Source: Candidatus Obscuribacter sp. (lineage in GTDB: Bacteria; Cyanobacteriota; Vampirovibrionia; Obscuribacterales; Obscuribacteraceae). From it: DNA of 64,000 nt. Below the pieces are notes generated by a model. That model saw only the letters and a program-made list of their open reading frames with translations, did no database searches and was not told the DNA's origin. Both the position numbers and the translations under genes were made by a program. How positions within the stretch are numbered: position 1 is the first letter of the stretch; each line of letters begins with the position of its first letter. Shown here in pieces: positions 53,486 through 62,724 of this stretch. The DNA is taken from the NCBI GenBank assembly GCA_016712465.1, contig JADJQZ010000001.1:3906001-3970000 (forward strand). The letters run 5' to 3'.

Positions 53486-54217
53486 CTAGTGATCTACCCG
53501 CACCGTCTCATAGTCGTTCTTGGTCCAGCTATAGCCGCCTCGGACATTGGTGTCGGCTACATAGTCGGCTTCGAAGCTGACCTCGCGCCGCTGAGAGCCG
53601 GCTGGGAAAGAAAGACCGGGATTACCTTCGAGGGAATTGATTACCCGAACCAGAATGCGATCGAAAGAGGTTTTGCCGGAGCTTCTGGTTATCTCAGCCA
53701 TGACATGACGATCGCGAGTAACGGTCACCTTCATGGTTGCTTCGCCGCGAATCAAAGCCACTTCCTGCCAGCGAGCATAAATTTCAGCGCACAATTGCTT
53801 GTGCCAGGCTTCCCAGGCCAGAGTCAGGGCTTTCGAGCCGCGTTCGGCACCTATATCAAAGCGCCGGTTCTCGGCTTGCCCGCTAAGGGGCACATTGTCT
53901 CGCGCCGGTGTGGCGGCAAAGAGCTTGGGATCCACCAAGCCCCCCGAGGCGCCGGCCGCGGTAGCACGTCCGGAGAAACGTGAGGGAGCCACAGGAATGG
54001 CATCACTGGTGGCGTTCTCGGGAGAAACGGAGCGGCTTTGCACCGGTCTTTCCAGGCGCATGGCACTGTTATTCAAACGCACACCGCCTTTCAGTGTGGA
54101 CTGTGCCGCCGTGGCCGTGGAAAAGCCGGACAGAACCAGAGCCAGCGTACTGAAGACCAATACCAGGTCTTTACCATTAACAACACGGCCACTGCCGCTT
54201 AGAAAGCCCATATACAT
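53486..54217 (-). CDS. Secreted protein with TonB-like C-terminal domain
   Basis: A 243-residue exported protein; start chosen at ATG 54217 (MYMGFLSGSGRVVNGKDLVL) because a signal peptide follows (LVFSTLALVLSGFSTATAAQ). The linker is Ser/Ala/Arg-rich. The C-terminal domain (WEAWHKQLCAEIYARWQEVA to the end) has the TonB/TolA C-terminal plan and is a paralog of the end of the protein at 39314-40792. The frame is open to 54298, which gives other possible starts. Confidence 0.7.
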   Translation of the reverse strand: MYMGFLSGSGRVVNGKDLVLVFSTLALVLSGFSTATAAQSTLKGGVRLNNSAMRLERPVQSRSVSPENATSDAIPVAPSRFSGRATAAGASGGLVDPKLFAATPARDNVPLSGQAENRRFDIGAERGSKALTLAWEAWHKQLCAEIYARWQEVALIRGEATMKVTVTRDRHVMAEITRSSGKTSFDRILVRVINSLEGNPGLSFPAGSQRREVSFEADYVADTNVRGGYSWTKNDYETVRVDH

Positions 54218-54312
54218 TTGCCGATACCCATACCGCTTAAGTATTTCCTGAATAGGAAGACCATAAATTGACACTTTCCGGAAGACGGCGACTAACACCG
54301 TCTTGTTCCTTA

Positions 54313-55278
54313 TTATCTACCAGTGACAAGCCCGATAAAAGAGCCTACGAGCGCCCCCCGCAAAGCGGCATTACCCATGCTGGAGCGGCTGCGGCCAGGA
54401 GAAAGGGAATTTACAAGGGCAGCGCCGGCGGCTCCGGTAAGACCATAAGTAATAACTCGTTTGAGGCGACCATCAAGATACCCTGCACTACTGGCGATAC
54501 CAGATGCGCGACCTTCGAAGTTACCGGAAGCGAACTCTTCACTTCTGGAATTACTGAAGGGCGTAAGAGTACCGGCTGGTTCATTGTATGTCGGCTGTGG
54601 CGAAGGCCGCGAAGCAGCCCTGGCAATGGCGGGCGCCACAGGGGGTGCAGCAGCCGTCCAATTGGAGTCAGTTGTTTTGGGTGTTGCAGCCAATTTAGAT
54701 TTGAGACTAACCACGGCTTCATTTACCTCGGGGTCGTCTTTCTTGAAAGATCTGGCCCGCTCGTAATAATTTAGAGCTTCGTTCAATTTGCCGTCGGTCT
54801 CTGCAATTACACCGAGGTTGAAGTAAACGTCAAAACCGGGATGGCTGTAGCTTAACGCTGTCAGTTTGCTCTGCGCTTGCGATTTGAAGCCCTGATTGTA
54901 GAGCGAAAGAGCTTCAGCCAGGGCCTCGCTGCCATCATCAACTTCGGCAAGGGGAGCTGCTTCCGGCACTACCTTGTCGAGCCGACCGGCCTGGGCTGTC
55001 AAACTGCCGCCGCTTTTGCCATAGGAAACAGCACCGGCAATTGCCTTGAGGCGCTCACTTTCAGGACCCTGCGAGGTCTTCCCAAAGAGTTTCAGTTCCA
55101 GTTTCTCAAGACGCTTGAGGCTGGAAAGCTCATTTTGAGGCCGCCCTAAAACAGTGGTCTCAAGGGAGGAAAGGTCGTAGGAGGCAGTAGAAACAATAGC
55201 CAGCGCCGGCAAATTGATCGACAAAAGAAAAGCCAGGACGGCACCCTGCACTACTTGAGTTTTTCTGTAACTGGTCAT
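54313..55278 (-). CDS. Secreted TPR protein with glycine-zipper C-terminus
   Basis: A 321-residue protein. The start ATG 55278 follows AGAGG. Signal peptide TQVVQGAVLAFLLSINLPAL, cleavage near AIVST. It contains LSSLETTVLGRPQNELSSLK followed by a repeat-like charged helix, TPR units around ALSLYNQGFKSQAQSKLTAL and FDVYFNLGVIAETDGKLNEA, and a C-terminal LTGAAGAALVNSLSPGRSRS then GNAALRGALVGSFIGLVTGR, a glycine-zipper pair that could insert in a membrane. Same plan as the protein at 1205-2230. Confidence 0.82.
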   Translation of the reverse strand: MTSYRKTQVVQGAVLAFLLSINLPALAIVSTASYDLSSLETTVLGRPQNELSSLKRLEKLELKLFGKTSQGPESERLKAIAGAVSYGKSGGSLTAQAGRLDKVVPEAAPLAEVDDGSEALAEALSLYNQGFKSQAQSKLTALSYSHPGFDVYFNLGVIAETDGKLNEALNYYERARSFKKDDPEVNEAVVSLKSKLAATPKTTDSNWTAAAPPVAPAIARAASRPSPQPTYNEPAGTLTPFSNSRSEEFASGNFEGRASGIASSAGYLDGRLKRVITYGLTGAAGAALVNSLSPGRSRSSMGNAALRGALVGSFIGLVTGR

Positions 55279-55692
55279 GATTTTGACCTCTGGCAACGAA
55301 AATTCCGCTTGAGCAAACTGTGTCAAAAGAAGCCGTGGCAGAAAGGTGCTGCCACCCTGTAAAACAAGCTTCAATTGCAACCTCTACGGCATCTGATGAC
55401 GGGCGAAAGCCCAGGTAGTTCCCAAATCAGGATAGCTATACCGAAGACTGAAAGGAAAAAAGTGAGCTTGCCCTGGTCATTGCTTAAAACCCCATTAATA
55501 ATTGTCAAGCGAAACTCAAAACCAGGCGCCCTTAACAATCTAACTAGATTTCCTTAACCACGCCTTTGCCGGGGAAGGAGGATGATATCAATACATATAC
55601 AAAAGATAGAAGAGCCCAAAAGCAAAATCTTTTGTAGCTGGTAAAGAGTAAGAAAGACCGAATTTTCCAGGAAAATTCAAGGAAGAAAAATC
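55279..55692. other. Intergenic region, 414 bases
   Basis: AT-rich in its right half. A small GGGC-GAAA-GCCC hairpin (55402-55413) is enclosed by a CTGAT/ATCAG pair. No ORF with RBS until 55693. Confidence 0.4.
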
Positions 55693-55794
55693 ATGGAAGT
55701 CGCTTTAGGATTATCACTAACAGCAGCCTGTTCCATTCTCGCCATCTGGATTAACGACAAGTTCAAGGTCGGCGGCGAACTGAAAGAAGACTGA
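55693..55794 (+). CDS. 33-residue membrane peptide
   Basis: ATG at 55693 with GGAAG 7 bases upstream, stop at 55792-55794. The product is a single hydrophobic helix (ALGLSLTAACSILAIWI) followed by a short charged tail NDKFKVGGELKED. The RBS and composition support translation. It lies just downstream from the end of the 3-hydroxyacyl-CoA dehydrogenase gene on the other strand. No family recognised. Confidence 0.5.
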   Translation: MEVALGLSLTAACSILAIWINDKFKVGGELKED

Positions 55795-55816
55795 AACTGA
55801 AAGCAGTCGCTCTCTC

Positions 55817-57079
55817 TTAAAATACGGAACTACGGCCAGCCCAGACGAAACGCTTGAGAAGCGGGGCCGGTCGGAATCTTTCTGCGGCTGAGAAGGCACC
55901 CTTATCAGCGCATATGGTGGAGCGTCGCTCCAGTTCAGCAAGGCATACAGGCAACCCTATGGAAGAGGCAAGTTCCAGGGGACCGGAGCGCATGCCCAGA
56001 CCAGCCATCAAGGCCGGGTCGAGATCTTCGGGCATACAGATACGCTCCTGCAAAGCAAGAAAAGCTTCGTTGATCATGGAAAGGAAGAGCGACTCTGCCA
56101 GATTTTCCTTGTTGCAGAATTCTTTCAGCACCTCACAGGTGGGGTCTTTCGCCAGAGCTTTGGTAAGAAGCGGTTCCAGAGCCGGGTTTACTCCAGCGCG
56201 TTTTCGTGTCTCTTTGTCATAGGCATAGAAACCGCCGCCGGTCTTCTGACCGAGCACGGAGGCTTCCACCATTTCACTGAGCAGGGCCGGCACGGCAAAG
56301 CGCGGTCCGTATTCGTTGTAATTGTAGGAAGCCACAGCCAGACCGATATCGGCGCCATTCATATCACGCAGAGCCAACGGGCCTATGGGCATTACGTAAT
56401 CGCTTACGGCCTTATCGATTTCTTCCACCGTGGCAATGCCGGCAGTGAGCGCGAAGAGCGACTCGTTCATGTAACGTCCCAGCAGTCTGTTCACCAGAAA
56501 GGATGCGCATTCTTCCACTCGCACGGCCAGTTTGCCGATAGAAGTTGCCAGTTCAAGGGCATAGCGCACTGTTTCGTGGGAGGTTTCAAGACCGGGTATG
56601 ACCTCTACCAGCTTCATGATGTGAGCCGGGTTGAAGAAGTGCATGCCGACAACTTTGTCGGCCCTTCTGGTGAAGCTGCCAATCTGAGAAATAGAAAGAC
56701 TGGAAGTATTGGAGGCTAAAACGGCGTCCACATTGCACCACTCATCCAGTTCGGTGAAGATCGCCTTTTTGATCTCGATATTTTCGCTGGCCGCTTCGAT
56801 GACAAGCTCCACATCGGCAAAACCTTCGTAGTCGGTGGCACCGGCGATGCGGGCCCGGATCTCGGCTGATTCTTCCTCGGAGAGACCTTTTTTGCGACGT
56901 CCAGCCAGCAGACGATCGATATTTTCAAAACCTTTCTTGAGGAAGTCGTCGTTTGCTTCCTTCACCAGCACCTGGTAGCCGCTTTGGGCAAAGGCCACGG
57001 CAATGGAAGCCCCCATAGTGCCGGCGCCGACAACGGCTATCAAGGCTGATGCGGGTTGATTGTTCTCACTCAGCTCCAT
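55817..57079 (-). CDS. 3-hydroxyacyl-CoA dehydrogenase
   Basis: A 420-residue enzyme with an N-terminal NAD domain (GAGTMG at 18-23) and two C-terminal 3HCDH domains (ASFLVNRLLGRYMNESLFAL; SEMVEASVLGQKTGGGFYAY; MINEAFLALQERICMPEDLD). Catalytic-type ASNTSSLSIS and the His of VGMHFFNPAHIMKLVEVIPG are present. It oxidises L-3-hydroxyacyl-CoA to 3-ketoacyl-CoA in fatty-acid oxidation or butanoate metabolism. It lacks an enoyl-CoA hydratase domain, so it is the single-function type. RBS GGGAGAA. No other beta-oxidation gene is nearby. Confidence 0.93.
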   Translation of the reverse strand: MELSENNQPASALIAVVGAGTMGASIAVAFAQSGYQVLVKEANDDFLKKGFENIDRLLAGRRKKGLSEEESAEIRARIAGATDYEGFADVELVIEAASENIEIKKAIFTELDEWCNVDAVLASNTSSLSISQIGSFTRRADKVVGMHFFNPAHIMKLVEVIPGLETSHETVRYALELATSIGKLAVRVEECASFLVNRLLGRYMNESLFALTAGIATVEEIDKAVSDYVMPIGPLALRDMNGADIGLAVASYNYNEYGPRFAVPALLSEMVEASVLGQKTGGGFYAYDKETRKRAGVNPALEPLLTKALAKDPTCEVLKEFCNKENLAESLFLSMINEAFLALQERICMPEDLDPALMAGLGMRSGPLELASSIGLPVCLAELERRSTICADKGAFSAAERFRPAPLLKRFVWAGRSSVF

Positions 57080-57579
57080 TGAATTCTCCCAGAGGCATTT
57101 AGTCGATGATGCAAAGTTACTTGCTCTCGGTCCGAAATTAAAGAGTCAGACTAAGTGCTTTTCAAGCCGGAGTGACTCTGTGAATATGCTCATATTGGCC
57201 CGTGTTCATCACAGACATATATAGGCTTTTGCCTCTTCCAACCCACCCTTTTCATCGACCCGAATCTTCTCAAGTAAGACCAGGCAAGGATCTCAGGGCA
57301 TTACATTTAATCACTTGACATCTTGGAATTTATTAAAGACTTGTAGCTTTTTTGCAATACTTCGTTAAAATAAATGCACAATAAAGCTTACTCACAAAGC
57401 TTTAACTCTCACATAGGGTCAGAGAACCAATCAAAAGTCCGCTCAAGCGATTCCACTAAAGCTTCAGCCGGGCTGTTCAACTTTCGTTCTTCGTTCCTCG
57501 TTTCACTACCCCAAGTCCCCCCACAGAAAAGAACAATCAGGAATCTCAGCTCACGGCTTAACTAAGCCAGGAGGCGGTC
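57080..57579. other. Intergenic region, 500 bases
   Basis: The window's longest gap without a convincing gene. It contains a TTGACA (57315-57320) with no matching -10 and a TTGTAG/TTAAAA pair (18-base spacer) near 57341-57370. A 63-codon open frame at 57374-57565 has no RBS and unusual composition. Confidence 0.35.
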
Positions 57580-58047
57580 GTGCTCGCCTATTTAATCATC
57601 GGCATTGAACTTGCAATTCTATATACCGTCTTCTGGTATGTGTTTTTGCGCGAGCCGCGCCCGTACAAAATCCGTGAGAACATCTGGGGCTATTATCCCG
57701 GCGCCGGGCAAGACTCAGCCCACACCGATAACGGCTGCCGGCACTGCAACAGCCAGGCCGATGCCAACCAGAAAGCGAGAGAAGAAGAATGGCGCGTGCC
57801 CCCTTTCAGCAACATTCCCACAAGCCATCTCGAGGAAGTACAAAAGCGTTACCAGAACGCCATGACTCCCATCGAACTTTTGAGAAGTCAGCAAAAGGGC
57901 ATCGAAAAGATTCATCTGCCTGGAAGTCATGATGAAGGCGGCAAAAACTATCGTGCCTGCACACAGAGGTTGAAAGTATCCGAGCCCAGAACTTTTCTGT
58001 CAAAATTAGGCGAGTCGCTCAACACGATGAATATCAAGTTGCCCTGA
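57580..58047 (+). CDS. Small membrane-anchored protein
   Basis: A 155-residue protein from a GTG preceded by GGAGG. One N-terminal membrane helix (AYLIIGIELAILYTVFWYVF), then a hydrophilic tail with CRHCNSQADA, a CxxC pair, and several helices. No family recognised. It is 21 bases upstream of the ABC transporter ATPase and may be cotranscribed. Confidence 0.65.
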   Translation: MLAYLIIGIELAILYTVFWYVFLREPRPYKIRENIWGYYPGAGQDSAHTDNGCRHCNSQADANQKAREEEWRVPPFSNIPTSHLEEVQKRYQNAMTPIELLRSQQKGIEKIHLPGSHDEGGKNYRACTQRLKVSEPRTFLSKLGESLNTMNIKLP

Positions 58048-58068
58048 AGCCAAATTTTGGATAGTTAA

Positions 58069-59076
58069 ATGACCCAGTCCGGCTCCGTATCTGGTCCCCT
58101 GGTTGAAATTCGCAACCTAACCAAGCACTTTCCCATCCGCAAAGGCTTTTTCAATAAGCAAGTGGGGGCGGTGCGGGCTTTGAGCGGTGTCAATTTAGAC
58201 ATCTACGAGGGCGAAACCCTCGGACTCGTGGGTGAATCCGGCTGCGGCAAGTCGACTCTCGGCCGGGTCATGCTGCGCCTCATGAATGCCACCGACGGCG
58301 AGGTGAAGTTCGAGGGAAGAGAAATCATGTCCCTTGACAATAAATCCATGAAGCCTTTGCGCAAGCAGATGCAGATTGTCTTTCAAAATCCGTATGCCAG
58401 CCTTGATCCAAGAATGACCATTGAGCAAATTCTGGCTGAACCCCTTGTTGTGCATGGGCTTTTTCAAGGGGATGCCTTGAGAAAGGAAGCGGAGAGACTA
58501 ATAGAACTTGTTGGTCTCAAGAAAGAGATGCTCGATCGCTACCCTCACGAATTTTCCGGCGGACAAAGACAACGTATTGGAATTGCCAGAGCCCTGGCTC
58601 TCAAGCCCAAGCTAATTGTTGCCGACGAGCCCGTCTCGGCCCTCGATGTCAGTGTGCAGGCTCAAATCCTCAATTTGCTCCTTGACCTCAAGAAAGAATT
58701 CAAACTCACCTATTTATTCATCGCGCACAACCTTGATGTGGTGCGCTATATCAGCGACCGCATTGCCGTCATGTATCTGGGTCGGGTAGTGGAGATTGGA
58801 CCTTGCAGCCAGGTTTATGAAGAACCCCTGCATCCCTACGCCCGCGCTCTCATTTCTGCCGCACCGGTACCGGACCCCAATTACGATAAGAGCCAGCGCA
58901 TTATTCTTACAGGCGATCTGCCCAGCCCGGCCAATCCCCCTTCCGGTTGTGCCTTCCACACCAGATGCCCCCTCGTGCAGGAGCGCTGCAAGCAAGAGTT
59001 ACCGCAGCTTAGAGAAATTAAGCCGGGTCATAGTTCAGCCTGTCACTTCGCTGAAGACCTTTTGCAAAAGACTTAG
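58069..59076 (+). CDS. oppF: Oligopeptide/dipeptide ABC transporter ATP-binding protein (OppF/DppF)
   Basis: A 335-residue ATPase. Walker A GESGCGKST at 55-63, Q-loop VFQNPYASLDPR, ABC signature FSGGQ at 162-166, Walker B with Asp186-Glu187 (LIVADEPVSALD), H-loop FIAHNLDVVRYI. The C-terminal oligo_HPY region (CAFHTRCPLVQERCKQ) is family-specific. It energises peptide import through two permeases. No permease, OppD or binding-protein gene is adjacent, so the rest must be elsewhere. Its stop overlaps the convergent next gene by 4 bases. Confidence 0.9.
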   Translation: MTQSGSVSGPLVEIRNLTKHFPIRKGFFNKQVGAVRALSGVNLDIYEGETLGLVGESGCGKSTLGRVMLRLMNATDGEVKFEGREIMSLDNKSMKPLRKQMQIVFQNPYASLDPRMTIEQILAEPLVVHGLFQGDALRKEAERLIELVGLKKEMLDRYPHEFSGGQRQRIGIARALALKPKLIVADEPVSALDVSVQAQILNLLLDLKKEFKLTYLFIAHNLDVVRYISDRIAVMYLGRVVEIGPCSQVYEEPLHPYARALISAAPVPDPNYDKSQRIILTGDLPSPANPPSGCAFHTRCPLVQERCKQELPQLREIKPGHSSACHFAEDLLQKT

Positions 59077-59912
59077 AGGCGCGGACGCAGGTCGGTAAAA
59101 CTGCCGTCGGTGCGCTGCCACTGGGCGCCAAAGACGCCGTTTTCGACAATCTCATTGTAGACGGCAAAGACGCACTTACCGGCGCCGGCACCGGCTTCTT
59201 CCAGAAGCGGCTGGGTCCATTTTCGCAAGGTGAAAATGCGCGGCGCGCTGCCGGTAATCACCCAAATAGGCAGACCGGTCTTGAGAAAGGCTCGAATCTT
59301 GGGCTCCCAGTGCCGGGTCTGGCGAAAATTGCCGGTGTCTATCTCCAACAAGACTCGCACGGCAGGTAGATTGCTATCGGCATAGGTAAAGCCGATGGTG
59401 GCATCGGCCTGCTCTTCGGCTTCGGTAAGATCCCCGGCCAGTTCCTTCCAGAACTCACGGCCGGTGACGAATTCCAGATTGCCGATAAGTCCCCTGGCTT
59501 CCGCATCTTCAAGGGCCAGGCGCAGATCCACCAGGCGCAGGAAATGCTCTTTGTGGTAGGTGTGGGGCGGTCCGGTGGGAATGGTTTCCCAGGAAATGCC
59601 ACGATGCTGCTCAAGAGCGCGAGCTCCGGCTGCCGTCAAAAAATAAATCAGCTCGGGACGACCACGCCCTTCCATGCGCCCCGAAGAGGCGCAGCCCGTA
59701 AAGCCGGCCTGCTGAATGCGGCGAAGCCGCTTGCGGGCGGTCTCATAGCTTATTTCTGGAAAGCACAAACGGGCCAGTTGGCTGGAGGAAATGGTTCGGT
59801 GCAAATAAAGCTCCTGTAGAGCCGCAATGTCTCTATCCATAAGCACGACGCTGCGCTTTTTGGATTTGAGCTTGAGGGCCTTTCCGACCATGTCATTTTG
59901 ATTGAGCGGCAA
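59073..59912 (-). CDS. Replication-relaxation family protein
   Basis: A 279-residue protein. The N-terminal wHTH (about 24-90: RDIAALQELYLHRTISSSQL, CFPEISYETARKRLRRIQQA, GRGRPELIYFLTAAGARALE) and the rest of the protein (YHKEHFLRLVDLRLALEDAE, VRVLLEIDTGNFRQTRHWEP) match the Replic_Relax family, known from plasmids and integrative elements, where it can influence replication or transfer. No other plasmid gene is next to it. The stop shares bases with the OppF stop. Confidence 0.85.
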   Translation of the reverse strand: MPLNQNDMVGKALKLKSKKRSVVLMDRDIAALQELYLHRTISSSQLARLCFPEISYETARKRLRRIQQAGFTGCASSGRMEGRGRPELIYFLTAAGARALEQHRGISWETIPTGPPHTYHKEHFLRLVDLRLALEDAEARGLIGNLEFVTGREFWKELAGDLTEAEEQADATIGFTYADSNLPAVRVLLEIDTGNFRQTRHWEPKIRAFLKTGLPIWVITGSAPRIFTLRKWTQPLLEEAGAGAGKCVFAVYNEIVENGVFGAQWQRTDGSFTDLRPRL

Positions 59913-60111
59913 TTTTACCTGAACTCCAATTACAAAAAGGTTAACCCATTAGCCTACTCTTTTTGTACCCCTAAAATGCTCCCTAGAATAGCTAAGAATA
60001 GAGTACCCCCTTTATTACACCTTCCAAACAGGCTGTTTTTCCCAGCGCTTTCATGCTGATTTGCCTGAGACAAGCACAGGCGCTGAAACCAGTAGCAAAG
60101 CAGAGCGTTAC

Positions 60112-61461
60112 TTAGGGCTGTCTAATCTTATAAATGGCCGGCAAAAAGAATAAGCAGCAGGCCGTCGTGCACACCGACACTACAAGTAGTGGCAGCAGAG
60201 AGCCGCCGAAGAAGGGCTGGCATACGGCAGTGTATAGATTTCCGCCCAGAAGAACGCCGGCCTCGGCAGCCAGATTGAAAAGACAGATCAAAACGGCCAT
60301 CAAGGTGGTACGCCATTTCCTGGGACAGGCATCGGCAGCCATTCCGTAAAGGCTGAGGGTAAAGACTCCCGAAGTCAGACCGCGAACAGACTCGATCAAA
60401 AAAGCACTGCAACTGTCTCTCAGAGCCAGGTAGGAAAGGGTGACCAGGCAGGAGAGAATCACCATAAGCGCCGTATAGCGCCTGGTGCAAGCCAGTCTGG
60501 TGAGGCGGAAAAAAAGTAGCGAGCCAAGCAAAAGACCAAAAGAGGTGCAGGCCCCAAGCTGCCCTATCACCTGCGGGGAGAAAGCAAGCCTGTCCCGCTC
60601 AAAGAAATAAAGACTGACGCCCAGAGAAGGGCTGAAATTCCACAACATGAGAAAGCCGGCAGTGGCAAGAAAGCGGCTATTCTTAATCAGAGGCAGGAAC
60701 TCATTGAAAATCTGAGCAATGGGAGACCGCAGGCCACCGGAGCCGGCCGCGCCCAGAAAAGCAGCCCGGATCTGAGGCAGTTCACCTTGCAGACGCGGCC
60801 ATAGATAAAGTGCCACTAAAGAAGGTGGCAAAGCCGCCAGAAAGGCGGAGAAAGCCAGAGCTGAGGAGGCAGGAAAGGTCTGAGCGAGAAATCCGCTTAA
60901 AAGTAAAGCCGCGATATTGGCAAGATAATAGGCTGTTCCCTGATAAGCCAGGTAGCTTCTGGTAGTGTCACCATCAGGCCGAGATGCGGCCATGCCGATG
61001 GCTATTACTGTGGCCAGTGCCATACCGACATTGGCCGACATGATCAAGAAAACAGAAAGAGCCGCACTAGTTTGAGCTGGTAGAGGCGGATTGACCAAGA
61101 GGACCAGCGCCAAAAGCAAATAGAAAACGCTACAAACAACATTACCCATCCAGAGATAACTCGACTGAGCCCTTCCCTGACCGGGGAAGAGGTCGGCGAG
61201 AATTCCATATACAGGCTTAATCATCCAGGGCAAAAGCAAAAGCGCCATGAAGCCGGAAACACCGGCAGCATCGAAACCCAGGCCGTCCTTCAAATAGTAA
61301 TTGAGCGTCTGGCTCACCACACCAAAACTCTGACTAACGCCCTGCACCAGGTAACTGAATACAAAAAGGAGAGCCAGACCAGACCGGCTCTCCTGACCAG
61401 AGGGTGCAGGCGCCGATGAAGCCGCTTGCGCAAGCGATTCACGCTCAGTCACTAAAGGCAA
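60112..61461 (-). CDS. BT1/MFS-type transporter (folate-biopterin-like)
   Basis: A 449-residue membrane protein with twelve helices. The segment NYYLKDGLGFDAAGVSGFMA then LPWMIKPVYGILADLFPGQG is the hallmark of the BT1 family, which carries folates, pterins or sometimes other small molecules across the membrane. Start at TTG 61461 because GGGAGG lies 7 bases upstream; GTG 61452 is possible. The upstream intergenic region holds a Fur-box-like site. Confidence 0.85.
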   Translation of the reverse strand: MPLVTERESLAQAASSAPAPSGQESRSGLALLFVFSYLVQGVSQSFGVVSQTLNYYLKDGLGFDAAGVSGFMALLLLPWMIKPVYGILADLFPGQGRAQSSYLWMGNVVCSVFYLLLALVLLVNPPLPAQTSAALSVFLIMSANVGMALATVIAIGMAASRPDGDTTRSYLAYQGTAYYLANIAALLLSGFLAQTFPASSALAFSAFLAALPPSLVALYLWPRLQGELPQIRAAFLGAAGSGGLRSPIAQIFNEFLPLIKNSRFLATAGFLMLWNFSPSLGVSLYFFERDRLAFSPQVIGQLGACTSFGLLLGSLLFFRLTRLACTRRYTALMVILSCLVTLSYLALRDSCSAFLIESVRGLTSGVFTLSLYGMAADACPRKWRTTLMAVLICLFNLAAEAGVLLGGNLYTAVCQPFFGGSLLPLLVVSVCTTACCLFFLPAIYKIRQP

Positions 61462-61819
61462 AAGTGAGCCTCCCAAAGCTTGTCGGAGCCTGATACCAGA
61501 GATGATGCCCCACCGGGGGATGGTGATTCAAATAATAGTGTCCTCATCTTGCTAAATATTTGGCAAACAATCTCCCTGACAAACTCCTCAAGTTATAAAC
61601 TAACCCTCGTCATTATTGAGACTTATTCTCAATAAGTTCACCCCCAGGCACACCTCAATAATTCCCGGGACCCAAATATAAACCGGACCTAATAGAGAAG
61701 CCAAGCGCATCTGTAAATTTGAAAATGTTCGCATTTACTGCACTTAATCTAGCAAAAACGGAAACCATTTTCAGATATTATGGCGTGCTGTCTCTACATA
61801 TATAGAGAAGGTAGGAAAA
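61462..61819. other. Divergent regulatory region
   Basis: AT-rich. Contains a Fur-box-like inverted repeat (61614-61634), a TATTAT -10 candidate (61776-61781) for the plus-strand gene, and a TCTCTA/TAGAGA pair close to the RBS (61792-61809). Confidence 0.5.
61614..61634. promoter_or_regulatory. Fur-box-like inverted repeat
   Basis: TATTGAGA-CTTAT-TCTCAATA, perfect 8-base arms. Its 17-base core differs at one position from the 7-1-7 consensus TTGAGAATNATTCTCAA used by many Fur-family repressors. It is about 150 bases from the transporter start and 186 from the hydroxylase start, so either could be controlled. Confidence 0.5.
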
Positions 61820-62716
61820 GTGTTAGAAAACATTGCACAACTTCAAAAGCTGGACAGGGCCTCTTACCAGGCAATAGTGGAGCAGGTGAAGAACCACGGC
61901 GCACTTGAAGCTATCTGGCAAGAACCTTACCCAGAGTACGCTTCCCGCGGATTGAAAGTTGCCACGCTTCTGAATGCTACCGGCGAGCAAGAAAACTTCG
62001 ACTATCGCGATTGCCGCAATGTAAAAAGCACGCCGCTGCTGAACCAACTTTCCACTATCAAGACCTTTTTTGCAGGCAGCGGTCTGGACATTATGGGGGC
62101 TCGCCTGCTCAGACTGGATGCCGGAACCTTTTTGCATGAACATCGCGACTTCATTTATCTCGAGCCTGTACCGAGATTCCGCCTGCACCTGCCTTTGATC
62201 ACTAACTCCGACTGCTTTATCGTCAGCCCCGACATAAACGTGCACTTCAAAGCCGGGTATCTCTGGAAACTCGATCCGAAAAGCACCATACATAGTGCCT
62301 GCAATTTCGGCAAAGAACCGCGTATTCACCTGATGCTCGACTGCTATGTCAACCAGACACTGGCGGAATTGATTGAAAAACAGTTTCTTGATGAAGACGC
62401 CAAATTTGTCAAACCAGCACTCACAAAGACCATAAAGGAAGATCTGCAAGAGCAAGCCATCAACCTGCTCAAGCAATCGCCGGATAATCTGACGGCAGCG
62501 GAAGAAATCATTCTAGCGGCCTTTTGTCGCTACAACCTCTACAGCCTGAAAGAGGGTCTCACTACCTACGACATACTGAGCCAGGTTTACGAACAAGCGA
62601 CCAGAGCCATTCCGACACTGGCTGCCCTTCTGAAGGAGCGTCAGGCCTACTGGCAAGCCAGATTGGTGGAGACCTATCCCGAACGCAAAGAGAAGGAAGC
62701 AGCACTGGCTGTTTGA
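61820..62716 (+). CDS. Aspartyl/asparaginyl beta-hydroxylase-like 2OG/Fe(II) enzyme
   Basis: A 298-residue protein with the Asp/Asn hydroxylase domain. Iron ligands are likely His108-x-Asp110 (FLHEHRDFIYL) and His158 (STIHSACNFG) or His170, with 2-oxoglutarate binding by Arg168 (EPRIHLMLDC). RLHLPLITNSDC is the family strand. Relatives include cis-4-proline hydroxylases and natural-product hydroxylases acting on free amino acids. GTG start with AAGGTAGGA. The C-terminal 100 residues are helical and extra. Followed by the ParB-like gene after 8 bases, suggesting joint work. Confidence 0.88.
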   Translation: MLENIAQLQKLDRASYQAIVEQVKNHGALEAIWQEPYPEYASRGLKVATLLNATGEQENFDYRDCRNVKSTPLLNQLSTIKTFFAGSGLDIMGARLLRLDAGTFLHEHRDFIYLEPVPRFRLHLPLITNSDCFIVSPDINVHFKAGYLWKLDPKSTIHSACNFGKEPRIHLMLDCYVNQTLAELIEKQFLDEDAKFVKPALTKTIKEDLQEQAINLLKQSPDNLTAAEEIILAAFCRYNLYSLKEGLTTYDILSQVYEQATRAIPTLAALLKERQAYWQARLVETYPERKEKEAALAV

Positions 62717-62724
62717 AAAAAAAC

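Noticed and set aside
55392..55430. Hammerhead-ribozyme-like CTGATGA with GAAA
   Set aside because: The GAAA lies in the loop of a GGGC/GCCC hairpin, not after stem II, and no cleavage-site stem can be drawn. Taken as a simple hairpin.
57315..57320. TTGACA as a -35 box
   Set aside because: No acceptable -10 at 16-18 bases.
57374..57565. 63-codon open frame in the 500-base gap
   Set aside because: No RBS, Ser/Asn-rich without structure.
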